Positions 1 to 7,919 of a stretch of 18,841 nucleotides of DNA are shown here, piece by piece. The DNA is from Reyranella sp. (GTDB lineage Bacteria > Pseudomonadota > Alphaproteobacteria > Reyranellales > Reyranellaceae). Location of the stretch: the NCBI GenBank assembly GCA_030681635.1, contig JAUXRT010000525.1, positions 1 through 18,841 on the forward strand. Direction: 5' to 3'. Position 1 is the first letter of the stretch. Each line of letters begins with the position of its first letter. Made by a program: the position numbers and the translations under genes. The notes beneath the pieces were generated by a model that made no database searches, was not told the origin of the DNA, and was given only the letters and a program-made list of their open reading frames with translations.

Positions 1-33
1 CATGGCGCCCATTCAAAAAACCCCGCCGGCTCC

Positions 34-1968
34 GTGAATCAGTTCCGCAAACTCGCCCGCTTCGTCATCCTGTTCCTGCTTTTCGGCATGCTGATCATCA
101 GCTTTGCCTTCTGGGGCGTGGGCGACATGCTGCGCACCGACGGGCGCAGCACCGAGGTCGCCCATGTCGGCGGCACCCGCATCCCGCTTTATGGCTGGGT
201 CGGCGGCGCCCCGGTCTATGTCTCCGAAGTCCGCGAGCAGTTCAATCGCCAGCTCGAGGCGATCCAGCGCCAGACCGGGCAGAGGCCGGAGCCGGAACAG
301 GCCCTGCGCTTCGGCCTGCATGTCCGCGCCCTCGAGGAAGTCATCCAGCGAGCCGTACTCGACTACGCCATCCAGCAGTTCGGGCTGACGGTGAGCGATG
401 CCGAGGTCCGGGCCGCCATCGCCGGCAACCCTGCATTCCAGGGTACCGGCGGATCGTTCGACCCCCTGCTCTTCCGCAACCGCCTCCAGCAGGCCCGCCT
501 CGCCGAAGCGCAGTTCGTCGCCGACACGCGCCGCGAGATCGCCGCCGGCCAGCTCTTCGCCGTGGTACGCAGCGACGGCCTCTCACCCAAGTCCCTGCGC
601 GACGATATCTACAAGGCGGAGAGCGAGAAGCGCGTCGCCGATACGGTCTACGTGCCCGACGCCATCGTCGTGGATGTGCCGAAGCCCACCGCCGAGCAAC
701 TCAATGCCTATTTCGAGGCCAACAAGACCAAGTTCCAGATTCCGGAGTACCGGGCCTTTTCGTACATTCTGCTGACGGTAGACGACATCCTGCCGCAGAT
801 TTCAGTGTCGGCCGATCAGGTCAAGCAAGAGTACGAGGCCCGCACCGCCGAATTCGGCACGCCCGAAAAGCGCGACATCGACCAGGCGATGGCCGATACC
901 GAGGAGAAGGCCAAGGCGATCATCGCTGCCGCAACCGCCGCCGGTAAATCGCTTGAAGACGCCGCCAAGGAGGTCCTCGGCAGCGCCGACGGCGTCATCA
1001 AGCTTGGCCCGGTGACCAAGAAGGAATTGCCGCCCGGCCCGCTCGCCGACGGCATCTTCGCCCTGCCTGAAGGCATTGCGCCGGCGCCAATTCAGTCACC
1101 GCTCGGCTGGCATATCGTGCGCGTCAACAAGATCGAGCCCGGCAAGGCCGTGCCGTTCGACGAGGTCAAGGAGAAGCTCGAAAAGGACATGCGGGCGCAG
1201 CAGGCGCCCGACCTCCTGATCAAGCTTGTGACCGATTTCGAGCGCATGCTGGGCAAGACCCAGTCGATGAAGGGCGCCGCCGAGGATCTCGGTCTCAAGG
1301 TGAAAACCTATGAGAACGTCGACGCACGCGGCATGGACGCGGCCGGCAAACAGGTCGTCATCGGCCCGGCTGCGGCCGAACTGATCCAGGCCGCTTTCGC
1401 CACGCGCGAAAGTGCCGAAAGCGACCTTCTGGAAACCCCACGTGGCGAGGACTTCATCGTACGAACCGACCGGTTCACGCCCGCCCGTGTCCCCGCGCTC
1501 AACGAGGTCGAACCCAAGGTCGTCGAGGCATGGGAGGCCGAGGAGCGGCGCAAGCTGGCCGACGCCAAGGTGAAGGCCGCCGTCGAGCAGGCCAACGCCG
1601 GCACCGATCTCGCAACCATCGCCAAGGATCTCGGCACCGAGATGCGGACGGCCAAGGCGGTTACCCGCTTCGAGGCCGATGCCGGCAACTATCTCAGCCA
1701 GCCGGTCGTGGTGGAGCTCTTCAAGCTCACGCCGGACAAGGCCGCGGCGGTTCGCACGGGGGAAGGCAGCGTCATCGTCCGCCTCAAGCAGGTCGAAGCG
1801 CCCGACCTCGCCAAGGACAAGGAAGCGCTCGACCGGTTCGGCAAACAGCTCGACACCATGATGGCGAACGACCTGATCCTCGAACTGGTCGCGGCCCTTC
1901 GCGCGAAGTACGGCGTCACGGTCGACGTCGCCGCCTTCGCGGCAGCGTTCCGTCCACAGCAGCAGTAG
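34..1968 (+). CDS. ppiD: Membrane-anchored SurA/PpiD-type peptidylprolyl isomerase (periplasmic foldase)
   Basis: Predicted periplasmic chaperone/foldase anchored in the inner membrane. A short N-terminus with basic residues is followed by one hydrophobic segment (about residues 10-29) ending in FAFWGVGDM, the usual PpiD anchor. A SurA-N-like helical region follows (about 30-230, including NPAFQGTGGSFD at 132-143), then a parvulin-like segment (about 260-370) ending in QSPLGWHIVRV, and a long C-terminal region. Length (644 aa) fits PpiD/SurA-N proteins. The first parvulin histidine motif (RHIL in active enzymes) reads RDIDQ here, so isomerase activity may be lost while H360 in GWHIV remains. 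The start is the GTG at 34; there is no clear Shine-Dalgarno, and this frame stays open to the window edge, so an upstream start is possible. It is followed 7 nt later by trpE. Family assignment is firm, the exact symbol less so. Confidence 0.85.
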   Translation: MNQFRKLARFVILFLLFGMLIISFAFWGVGDMLRTDGRSTEVAHVGGTRIPLYGWVGGAPVYVSEVREQFNRQLEAIQRQTGQRPEPEQALRFGLHVRALEEVIQRAVLDYAIQQFGLTVSDAEVRAAIAGNPAFQGTGGSFDPLLFRNRLQQARLAEAQFVADTRREIAAGQLFAVVRSDGLSPKSLRDDIYKAESEKRVADTVYVPDAIVVDVPKPTAEQLNAYFEANKTKFQIPEYRAFSYILLTVDDILPQISVSADQVKQEYEARTAEFGTPEKRDIDQAMADTEEKAKAIIAAATAAGKSLEDAAKEVLGSADGVIKLGPVTKKELPPGPLADGIFALPEGIAPAPIQSPLGWHIVRVNKIEPGKAVPFDEVKEKLEKDMRAQQAPDLLIKLVTDFERMLGKTQSMKGAAEDLGLKVKTYENVDARGMDAAGKQVVIGPAAAELIQAAFATRESAESDLLETPRGEDFIVRTDRFTPARVPALNEVEPKVVEAWEAEERRKLADAKVKAAVEQANAGTDLATIAKDLGTEMRTAKAVTRFEADAGNYLSQPVVVELFKLTPDKAAAVRTGEGSVIVRLKQVEAPDLAKDKEALDRFGKQLDTMMANDLILELVAALRAKYGVTVDVAAFAAAFRPQQQ

Positions 1969-1975
1969 CCGCGGC

Positions 1976-3508
1976 ATGTCGATCTCGCCCGACTTCGACG
2001 CCTTCGCGGCGCGTTACGATGCCGGCCGGCCGCAGGTCGTCTCGACCACGCTGGTCGCCGACCTGGACACGCCGGTTTCGGCCTATCTCAAGCTTGCCGA
2101 CGGCCGCGCCAATTCCTTTCTGCTGGAATCGGTCGAAGGCGGCTCTGTGCGCGGCCGCTATTCGATCATCGGCTTCAAACCCGATGTCATCTGGCGCTGC
2201 ACCAAGGGCAAGGTGGAGATCAACCGCCGCGCCCGCACCGATGCCCATGCCTTCGAACCGCTGGAAGGCCGCCCGCTCGAAACGCTGCGCGGGCTGATCC
2301 GTGAGTGCCAGATGGAGTTGCCTCCAGGCTTGCCGCCGATGGCATCGGGCCTGTTCGGCTTCCTGGGCTACGACATGGTCCGCGACATGGAGCAGTTGCC
2401 TGACACGAACCCGGACCCGATCGGCCTACCCGACGCGATCATGGTGCGGCCGACCCTGATCTGTATCTTCGACCGGTTGGACGACAATGTTACGCTCGTC
2501 ACGCCCGCCTGGCCTTCGCCCGGCGTCAGCGCCCGCGCAGCCTATGAAGCAGCGCAGGAGCGGCTGGCCGACGCGGTATCGGATTTCGAGCGGACGCTGC
2601 CGTCCCGCAGCGACGATGCCGACGCTCTCGCCGCCCTGCCCGCACCGCAGGCCAACATGTCGAAGGACGATTTCAAGAAGATGGTCGAGACCTGCAAGGA
2701 ATATATCCGAGCGGGCGACGCCTTCCAGATCGTCCCGTCGCAGCGCTTTTCGCTGCCCTTCAAACTGCCGCCGCTGTCGCTCTATCGGTCGCTCCGCCGC
2801 ATCAATCCCTCGCCGTTCCTGATCTTCTTCGACTATGGCGACTTCCAGATCGTGGGCTCGAGCCCAGAGATCCTGGTCCGGCTGCGCGACAACATCGTCA
2901 CCATCCGGCCGCTCGCCGGCACGATCCGACGTGGCGCCACACCGGAAGAAGACAAGCAGCTCGCCGACAAGCTGCTGGCTGACCCCAAGGAACACGCCGA
3001 GCATCTGATGTTGCTCGATCTCGCCCGCAATGACGTCGGCCGGGTCGCCAAGATCGGCTCGGTGCGTGTGGTCGAGCAATTCACCATCGAGAAGTACAGC
3101 CGCCTCCAGCACATCAGCAGCCACGTCGAGGGTACGATCGAGGATGGCCTCGACGCCATCGACGCGCTCAAGGCCGGCTTCCCGGCCGGCACGCTGTCTG
3201 GCGCTCCCAAGGTACGGGCGATGGAGATCATCGACGAGGTCGAGCCGGTGCGGCGCGGCATCTACGCCGGCTGCGCCGGCTATTTCGCGGCCAACGGCTC
3301 GATGGACACCTGCATCCTGCTGCGCACGGCGCTGGTGAAGGACGATATGATGTACGTCCAGGCGGGCGTCGGCGTCGTCGCAGATTCCGACCTCGAGGCC
3401 GAGTTCCAGGAGAGCGTGCTCAAGGCGCGTGCCCTGGTCGACGCGGCGGAAGAAGCCGTGCGCTTCGCAAGCTCGCGGCAGTGGAATTCCGGCAACACGC
3501 GTCGTTGA
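1976..3508 (+). CDS. trpE: Anthranilate synthase component I (TrpE)
   Basis: Converts chorismate to anthranilate, the first step of tryptophan synthesis, using ammonia supplied by a TrpG subunit. The 510-aa length is typical of unfused TrpE. The N-terminal regulatory domain carries the LLES motif (residues 49-52) linked to tryptophan feedback binding. The C-terminal chorismate-binding domain (from about 230) shows INPSPF, GSSPE (294-298), RPLAGT (311-316), DLARNDVG, TLSGAPK (406-412) and GSMDTCILLRT. The ATG at 1976 is 7 nt after the previous stop and lacks a strong Shine-Dalgarno, so translation may be coupled to the upstream isomerase gene. No trpG, trpD or trpC follows: the next gene is a crotonase, so the glutaminase partner must be elsewhere. 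No leader-peptide attenuator is possible in the 7-nt gap. Confidence 0.97.
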   Translation: MSISPDFDAFAARYDAGRPQVVSTTLVADLDTPVSAYLKLADGRANSFLLESVEGGSVRGRYSIIGFKPDVIWRCTKGKVEINRRARTDAHAFEPLEGRPLETLRGLIRECQMELPPGLPPMASGLFGFLGYDMVRDMEQLPDTNPDPIGLPDAIMVRPTLICIFDRLDDNVTLVTPAWPSPGVSARAAYEAAQERLADAVSDFERTLPSRSDDADALAALPAPQANMSKDDFKKMVETCKEYIRAGDAFQIVPSQRFSLPFKLPPLSLYRSLRRINPSPFLIFFDYGDFQIVGSSPEILVRLRDNIVTIRPLAGTIRRGATPEEDKQLADKLLADPKEHAEHLMLLDLARNDVGRVAKIGSVRVVEQFTIEKYSRLQHISSHVEGTIEDGLDAIDALKAGFPAGTLSGAPKVRAMEIIDEVEPVRRGIYAGCAGYFAANGSMDTCILLRTALVKDDMMYVQAGVGVVADSDLEAEFQESVLKARALVDAAEEAVRFASSRQWNSGNTRR

Positions 3509-3532
3509 GCCGACGGGACGAAGCGGGATAGG

Positions 3533-3550
3533 CTCCTCCCAACGGAGGAG
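3533..3550 (+). promoter_or_regulatory. Hairpin enclosing the Shine-Dalgarno of the crotonase gene
   Basis: CTCCTCC (3533-3539), loop CAAC (3540-3543) and GGAGGAG (3544-3550) form a perfect 7-bp stem. The 3' arm is the whole Shine-Dalgarno of the gene whose ATG is at 3556 (5-nt spacing). In mRNA this would hide the ribosome site, so it may control translation. No T-run follows, so it does not look like a terminator. The structure is seen directly; the regulatory role is inferred. Confidence 0.55.
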
Positions 3551-3555
3551 ACCCC

Positions 3556-4368
3556 ATGTCGGATTGGCAAAAGCGCTACCAGCGACTCGTTTTCGATCGT
3601 CCGCACCCCAAGGTGCTGCGCGTCACCATGAACCGCCCGGACAAGTACAACGCCACGGATTCGATCATGCACACCGAGCTGGTCAATGTCTGGCGCGACA
3701 TTGACGGCGACGACACGGTCAACTGCGTGATCATCCAGGGCGCCGGCGGCAAGGTGTTCTCGGCCGGCGGTGACTTCGACCTGATCGAAAAGAACATCAC
3801 GGACTACAACGCGCTGCTGCGGACCTGGAAGGAAGCGCGCGACATCGTCTACAACGTCATCAACTGCTCCAAGCCGATCGTGAGCACCATGCGTGGGCCG
3901 GCGGTTGGTGCGGGCCTCGTCGCCGGCATCCTGGCCGATGTCTCGATCGCCTCGAAGAAGGCCAAGATCATCGACGGCCATACGCGCCTCGGCGTCGCCG
4001 CCGGCGACCATGCCTGCATCGTGTGGCCGCTGCTCTGCGGCATGGCCAAGGCCAAATACTACCTCCTGCTATGCGAAGCGGTGGACGGTGAGGAAGCCGA
4101 ACGCATCGGCCTGGTCTCGCTCTGCGTCGAAGACGATCAGCTCGAGGCCAAGGGCCTCGAAGTCGCGACCAAGCTCGCCGAGGGCGCCCAGACGTCGATC
4201 CGCTTCACCAAGTACGCGCTCAACAACTGGCTGCGCATGATGGGTCCGACCTTCGACACCTCGACGGCGCTGGAAATGCTGGGCTTCCTCGGTCCCGAGG
4301 TGAAGGAAGGGCTGGCCTCCCATCTCGAGAAGCGCAAGCCCAAGTTCGACCCCTACTCGCCCCTCTGA
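3556..4368 (+). CDS. Crotonase-family (enoyl-CoA hydratase/isomerase-like) protein
   Basis: A 270-aa crotonase-fold protein acting on an acyl-CoA thioester. The oxyanion-hole segments are present: FSAGGDF (68-74) and the RGPAVGAG turn (113-120). By comparison with rat mitochondrial hydratase, the two catalytic glutamates align with V122 and H142, so it is probably not a canonical hydratase. D151, in the GVAAGDH stretch (146-152), is a candidate acid/base residue. It has a very strong Shine-Dalgarno (GGAGGAG, 5 nt before the ATG), which sits in a hairpin. The BadH-like dehydrogenase starts 10 nt after its stop, so the two are likely co-transcribed and may act on the same cyclic or branched acyl-CoA. 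Substrate is unknown; isomerase, hydrolase or a non-classical hydratase are all possible. Confidence 0.9.
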   Translation: MSDWQKRYQRLVFDRPHPKVLRVTMNRPDKYNATDSIMHTELVNVWRDIDGDDTVNCVIIQGAGGKVFSAGGDFDLIEKNITDYNALLRTWKEARDIVYNVINCSKPIVSTMRGPAVGAGLVAGILADVSIASKKAKIIDGHTRLGVAAGDHACIVWPLLCGMAKAKYYLLLCEAVDGEEAERIGLVSLCVEDDQLEAKGLEVATKLAEGAQTSIRFTKYALNNWLRMMGPTFDTSTALEMLGFLGPEVKEGLASHLEKRKPKFDPYSPL

Positions 4369-4378
4369 GGAGCGCCCC

Positions 4379-5131
4379 ATGCGTGGACTCGACGGAAAGA
4401 ACGTCATCGTCACCGGCGGCGCTGGCGCCATCGGCAGCGCCATCTGCCGCCGTTTTGCCGGCTATGGCGCGCGGGTCGGTGTATTCGACAAGAACCTTGA
4501 CGGCGCGACGAAGGTCGCGGCCGAGATCAAGGGCTTTGCCTCGGGTGTCGACATCGCCGACTACGAGGCCGTGGGCAAGGCGATCTCCGCGTTCGAGGCC
4601 GACATGGGCCCAACCGAGATTCTGGTGAACAACGCCGGCTGGGACCGCTTCGCCAACTTCGTCGACACCACGCCCGACCTTTGGGATCAGCTCATCGCCA
4701 TCAATCTGCGCGGGCCGCTCAACATGAGCCACTTCGTGCTGAAGACGATGGTGGCGCGCGGCAGCGGCAGGATCGTCAACATCGCCTCCGACGCGGGCCG
4801 TGTCGGCTCCTCGCAGGAGGCCGTCTACTCGGCCTGCAAGGGCGGCATCATCGCCTTCACCAAGACCGTGGCGCGTGAGGTCGCTCGACGCGGCATCACG
4901 CTGAACACCGTCTGCCCCGGCCCGACCGACACGCCGCTGCTGGCGGCGGTGGCCGGCAGCGATGAGCGCGGCCAGAAGGTACGCGCCGCCCTGGTCAGCG
5001 CCATCCCGATGAAGCGCGTGGGGCAACCCGAGGACATTCCCGGCGCCGTCTGCTTTCTCGCCAGCGAGGATGCCGCCTTCATCACCGGCCAGACCATCAG
5101 CGTGTCCGGCGGCTTGACCATGCACGGCTGA
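4379..5131 (+). CDS. Short-chain dehydrogenase, BadH-like (2-hydroxycyclohexanecarboxyl-CoA dehydrogenase type)
   Basis: Classical SDR oxidoreductase of 250 aa. It has the nucleotide-binding TGGAGAIG (12-19), an aspartate after the second strand (D37, favouring NAD), NNAG (84-87), and catalytic N109, S137, Y150 and K154. The sequence strongly recalls BadH of Rhodopseudomonas palustris: VFDKNLD, NNAGWD, NIASDAGRVGSS, YSACKGG, CPGPTDT and the C-terminal SVSGGLTMHG match its style. BadH oxidises 2-hydroxycyclohexanecarboxyl-CoA in cyclohexanecarboxylate degradation. The Shine-Dalgarno AGGAG (4368-4372) overlaps the stop of the crotonase gene, indicating coupling. The other bad genes (badI, aliA, aliB, badK) are not seen in the window, so the substrate remains an inference; related SDRs act on other hydroxyacyl-CoAs. 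Confidence 0.9.
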   Translation: MRGLDGKNVIVTGGAGAIGSAICRRFAGYGARVGVFDKNLDGATKVAAEIKGFASGVDIADYEAVGKAISAFEADMGPTEILVNNAGWDRFANFVDTTPDLWDQLIAINLRGPLNMSHFVLKTMVARGSGRIVNIASDAGRVGSSQEAVYSACKGGIIAFTKTVAREVARRGITLNTVCPGPTDTPLLAAVAGSDERGQKVRAALVSAIPMKRVGQPEDIPGAVCFLASEDAAFITGQTISVSGGLTMHG

Positions 5132-5149
5132 GCAGTGGAGACTCCTGCA

Positions 5150-5560
5150 ATGCCCGAACTCCAATGGTTGCTGGCGGCCTTTCCCAACTTCGTGCGCTAT
5201 GTCGTCGTGGGCTTCGCGCTCGCAGGCCTGTTCCTGCTGACCTACACGCTGATCACGCCGTGGCGCGAGTTCACCTTGATCCGTGCCGGCAACTCGGCGG
5301 CGGCGACCGCCCTGGTCGGCGCTCTGCTGGGATTTTGCCTGCCGCTCGCCAACACAATCGCCAACTCCACCAGCCTGACCGACGTTGTGCTCTGGGCGTT
5401 GGTGGCGCTTGGCGTCCAGGTGATCGTGCATGTCGTAATGCGCCTGATGCTGCCCCAGCTCAAGGCAGCGATCGAAGCCGACCAGGCTGCGGCCGGGATC
5501 ACGGCCGGCGGGTTCGCCACCTGCTTCGGCTTGATCAATGCGGCCTGCCTGACCACCTGA
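5150..5560 (+). CDS. DUF350 family inner-membrane protein (YjfL-like)
   Basis: A 136-aa integral membrane protein with four predicted helices (about residues 14-36, 50-70, 76-100 and 116-134). The repeated helix-pair layout, with GNSAAATALVGALLGFCLPLA in the second helix and a C-terminal ITAGGFATCFGLINAACLT, is typical of DUF350/YjfL. I chose the ATG at 5150 because GGAG (5137-5140) sits 9 nt upstream; the in-frame GTG at 5135 lies within that site. Molecular function is unknown for the family. It is followed by a small lipoprotein-like gene and a YjfC-like ATP-grasp enzyme, as in E. coli yjfL-yjfM-yjfC, which supports the family call and suggests a joint membrane-associated role. Confidence 0.85.
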   Translation: MPELQWLLAAFPNFVRYVVVGFALAGLFLLTYTLITPWREFTLIRAGNSAAATALVGALLGFCLPLANTIANSTSLTDVVLWALVALGVQVIVHVVMRLMLPQLKAAIEADQAAAGITAGGFATCFGLINAACLTT

Positions 5561-5565
5561 ACAAC

Positions 5566-5886
5566 ATGTCGATGCCGCAGCCCAGCCCGCCCGGACCGCG
5601 CATGTCGCGGGGCATCAAGCTCGTCCTCATGGGCGTTGCCGGCGCGGCCCTGCTCTATTCCTGTGCGCCCGGCGCCGGCGGCGGCATGGGGCTGCTGCCC
5701 TGGCTGTGGTTCCTCGGCAATCCGTTCGGCCGCGGGCCGGCCGTCACAGCGCCGACGACGCCCGGCACAACGACCACCTCGCCAGGGACGACAACGCCCG
5801 ATGCGAGCAAGGCCACGCCGAGCCAGAGCCAGCGCGGCGGGTTCGGCGGCACCGGCTCCCAGAGCGGTTCGTCCGGGTCGAGCTGA
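5566..5886 (+). CDS. Small Gly/Ser/Thr-rich lipoprotein-like protein (YjfM/DUF1190-like position)
   Basis: A 106-aa protein. After a Pro-rich start, MSRGIKLVLMGVAGAALLYSC (13-33) resembles a signal peptide ending at Cys33; the lipobox LYSC is imperfect. An internal start at Met13 would give a cleaner signal. The rest is low complexity: a Gly-rich patch, a hydrophobic LLPWLWFLGNPFG, a Thr/Pro linker (about 61-79) and a tail RGGFGGTGSQSGSSGSS that recalls DUF1190 (YgiB/YjfM) C-termini. The gene begins 5 nt after the DUF350 stop and ends 2 nt before the next start, in the slot held by yjfM in E. coli. I rely on position and tail; no enzymatic motif is visible. Function is unknown, probably envelope-located. 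Confidence 0.65.
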   Translation: MSMPQPSPPGPRMSRGIKLVLMGVAGAALLYSCAPGAGGGMGLLPWLWFLGNPFGRGPAVTAPTTPGTTTTSPGTTTPDASKATPSQSQRGGFGGTGSQSGSSGSS

Positions 5887-5888
5887 TC

Positions 5889-7034
5889 GTGCGTCGCGAA
5901 CCGATGACACCCCGCCCAGGATGGCAGAACAAGCTCGATGAGCTGGGCTTCGATTTCTACACGCTGGAGGGCAAGGCCTACTGGACCGAGCAGGCCTGCT
6001 ACGTCTTTACCTCGGACGAAATCGACGAACTCGAGGCCTCGACGGAGGCCCTGCACGAAATCTGCCTGAAAGCCGTCGAGTACGTCGTCGCCAACAAGCT
6101 GTGGGAGCGCATGCGCATCCCGCCGGCGTGGGGCGACTACATCGAACGCGTCTGGCGGCGCGGCGACCCCACCCTCGTCGGCCGTTTCGATCTCGCCTAT
6201 GACGGCAAGGGCCCGCCCAAGCTTCTGGAATACAATGCCGACACGCCGACAGCGCTTTACGAAGCGGCCGTCGTCCAGTGGTATTGGCTGAAGGACGTGA
6301 AGCCCGAGGCCGACCAGTTCAATTCGATCCACGAGAAACTGATCGACGCCTGGCGGAGCATCCTGCGCCGGCTGCCGCCCGAAGCGCTGGTCCACTTTGC
6401 CCGATTCGACACCCATCCCGAGGATCTTGCGACCTCGGAATACATGCGCGACACGGCCCTGCAGGCCGGTCTCGCCGGCAAGCCGCTCGCGGTGGCGCAG
6501 ATCGGCTGGAACGGCCGCCGCTTCACCGATCCGGACGAAATGGCCATCCAGGTCATGAGCAAGCTCTATCCCTGGGAGTGGATGATCCGCGAGGCCTTCG
6601 GCGCGCATGTGCTCGGCGACACGACGGCCTTCATCGAGCCGGCCTGGAAGATGATCCTGTCCAACAAGATGCTGCTGCCGCTGCTGTGGGAAGGCTTCCC
6701 CGGCCACGCCAATCTCCTGCCTGCCTTCGATAGCGAGCATCCCGACCTCGGCGGCGCCTTCGTTCGCAAGCCGATCTTTGGCCGCGAGGGCCACAACGTC
6801 ACCGTCGTCGGGCCGGGCGTGTTCGACACCGCCGCCGGCGACTATGGTGCCGAAGGCTACGTCTGGCAGGCCTATCAGCCGCTCCCCGTGTTCGACGGCA
6901 ACCACGCCGTCGTCGGATCGTGGGTCGTCGAGGGCAAGGCGGCAGGGATCGGCATGCGAGAGGACGAACGTCGAATCACGCACAACAACAGCCGCTTCGT
7001 GCCACACTATTTCGGACCGGGAGGCGAACGATGA
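5889..7034 (+). CDS. Glutathionylspermidine synthase-like ATP-grasp protein (YjfC-like)
   Basis: A 381-aa ATP-grasp amide ligase of the glutathionylspermidine-synthase family. Diagnostic blocks include KLLEYNADTPTALYEAA (111-127), YPWEWMIRE (227-235), WKMILSNKMLLPLLW (253-267), FPGHANLL (270-277), FVRKPIFGREGHNV (291-304), WQAYQPLP (326-333), GIGMRED (353-359) and a terminal SRFVPHYF. These match E. coli YjfC very well. Like YjfC it lacks the N-terminal amidase of E. coli Gsp. Its true substrates are not established; glutathionylspermidine formation should not be assumed. The start chosen is GTG 5889 (VRRE...), 2 nt after the previous stop; ATG 5904 is the alternative. Its stop overlaps the dioxygenase start as ATGA. 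Confidence 0.88.
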   Translation: MRREPMTPRPGWQNKLDELGFDFYTLEGKAYWTEQACYVFTSDEIDELEASTEALHEICLKAVEYVVANKLWERMRIPPAWGDYIERVWRRGDPTLVGRFDLAYDGKGPPKLLEYNADTPTALYEAAVVQWYWLKDVKPEADQFNSIHEKLIDAWRSILRRLPPEALVHFARFDTHPEDLATSEYMRDTALQAGLAGKPLAVAQIGWNGRRFTDPDEMAIQVMSKLYPWEWMIREAFGAHVLGDTTAFIEPAWKMILSNKMLLPLLWEGFPGHANLLPAFDSEHPDLGGAFVRKPIFGREGHNVTVVGPGVFDTAAGDYGAEGYVWQAYQPLPVFDGNHAVVGSWVVEGKAAGIGMREDERRITHNNSRFVPHYFGPGGER

Positions 7035-7909
7035 GCGAACTCTGGATACAGCCGAGCGGCGGCGCCCTGGCCGCCGATGTCCATGGCGTCGATCTGTCGA
7101 GACCGATGAGCGACGATACGTTCGCCCGGATCGCCAAGGCCTGGGGCGAGCATCTCGTGCTGCGCTTCTCCGGCCAGAAGCTCGACGACCCTGCCCTGAT
7201 GAAGTTCAGCGCCCACTTCGGCGAACTCGACCGTGTGCCGATCGCCGCGGCCAGCCTCGACCGCGCCAATTCCGGTGTCGTCCCGGAGGCCGCGGACTGG
7301 GTCGCCGTGATCGCCAGCGTCAAGAAGGACGGCAAGGCGGTGGGCAGCCTCGGCAGCTACGAACTCGTCTGGCACACCGACATGTCCTACAACCCACTGC
7401 CGCCGCGCGCCTCGCTGCTTTATGCGCTCGAAGTGCCGCCCGATGGCGGCAACACCGGCTTCCTCAACATGTACGCCGCCTACGAGACGCTGCCGGACGA
7501 ACTGAAGCGTGCGGTCGAGGGCAAGAACTGCATCCACGATTCCAGCCGCAACTCGGCCGGCGAACTGCGCAAGGGCTTCCAGACGACGCTCGACCCGCGC
7601 CGCACGCCCGGCGCCGTCCATCCCCTCGTCCGTCTGCATCCCGTCACCCAGCGAAAAGCGCTGTTCCTCGGCCGCCGGCCCGGCGCCTATATCCACGGCC
7701 TCCCGGTCGAGGACAGCGAGAAGCTGCTTGATGCCGTGTGGGCGCACGCCACCCAGGAGCGCTTCGCCTGGTACCAGAAATGGCGCGCCGGCGACCTCGT
7801 GCTGTGGGACAACCGCTGCGTCATGCACCGCCGCGACGCTTTCGACGAGAACCTGCGCCGGCTGATGCACCGGACGCAGATCGTCGGCGAACCCGTCCTC
7901 GCGGGCTAG
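7031..7909 (+). CDS. TauD/TfdA-family Fe(II)/2-oxoglutarate dioxygenase
   Basis: A 292-aa non-haem iron oxygenase. It couples decarboxylation of 2-oxoglutarate to oxidation of an organic substrate. The iron ligands are visible: H115 and D117 in VWHTDMSY, and H266 in NRCVMHRRD. R281 (in LMHRTQIVGE) sits 15 residues after the distal His, where TauD has its 2-oxoglutarate-binding arginine. The length fits the family. GGAGG at 7020-7024 gives a good ribosome site, and the ATG overlaps the stop of the YjfC-like gene by 4 nt, so the two are translationally coupled. That coupling suggests a dioxygenase acting on the ligase product or precursor, which is inference. The substrate is unknown; this family includes taurine, phenoxyacetate, alkylsulfate and betaine oxygenases. 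Confidence 0.92.
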   Translation: MSELWIQPSGGALAADVHGVDLSRPMSDDTFARIAKAWGEHLVLRFSGQKLDDPALMKFSAHFGELDRVPIAAASLDRANSGVVPEAADWVAVIASVKKDGKAVGSLGSYELVWHTDMSYNPLPPRASLLYALEVPPDGGNTGFLNMYAAYETLPDELKRAVEGKNCIHDSSRNSAGELRKGFQTTLDPRRTPGAVHPLVRLHPVTQRKALFLGRRPGAYIHGLPVEDSEKLLDAVWAHATQERFAWYQKWRAGDLVLWDNRCVMHRRDAFDENLRRLMHRTQIVGEPVLAG

Positions 7910-7919
7910 CTCTCCGCAC

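Noticed and set aside
2..37. Eleven-codon frame beginning at the first ATG of the window and ending TGA over the GTG 34 start
   Set aside because: Too short to judge and lacks upstream context; it could be the tail of an earlier gene or chance.
5706..5888. Upstream extension of the YjfC-like protein
   Set aside because: It overlaps the small lipoprotein-like gene out of frame and has no family match; GTG 5889 or ATG 5904 fits the family N-terminus.
6920..7030. Upstream extension of the dioxygenase
   Set aside because: It reads the YjfC-like C-terminus in another frame; GGAGG and the ATGA overlap support ATG 7031.
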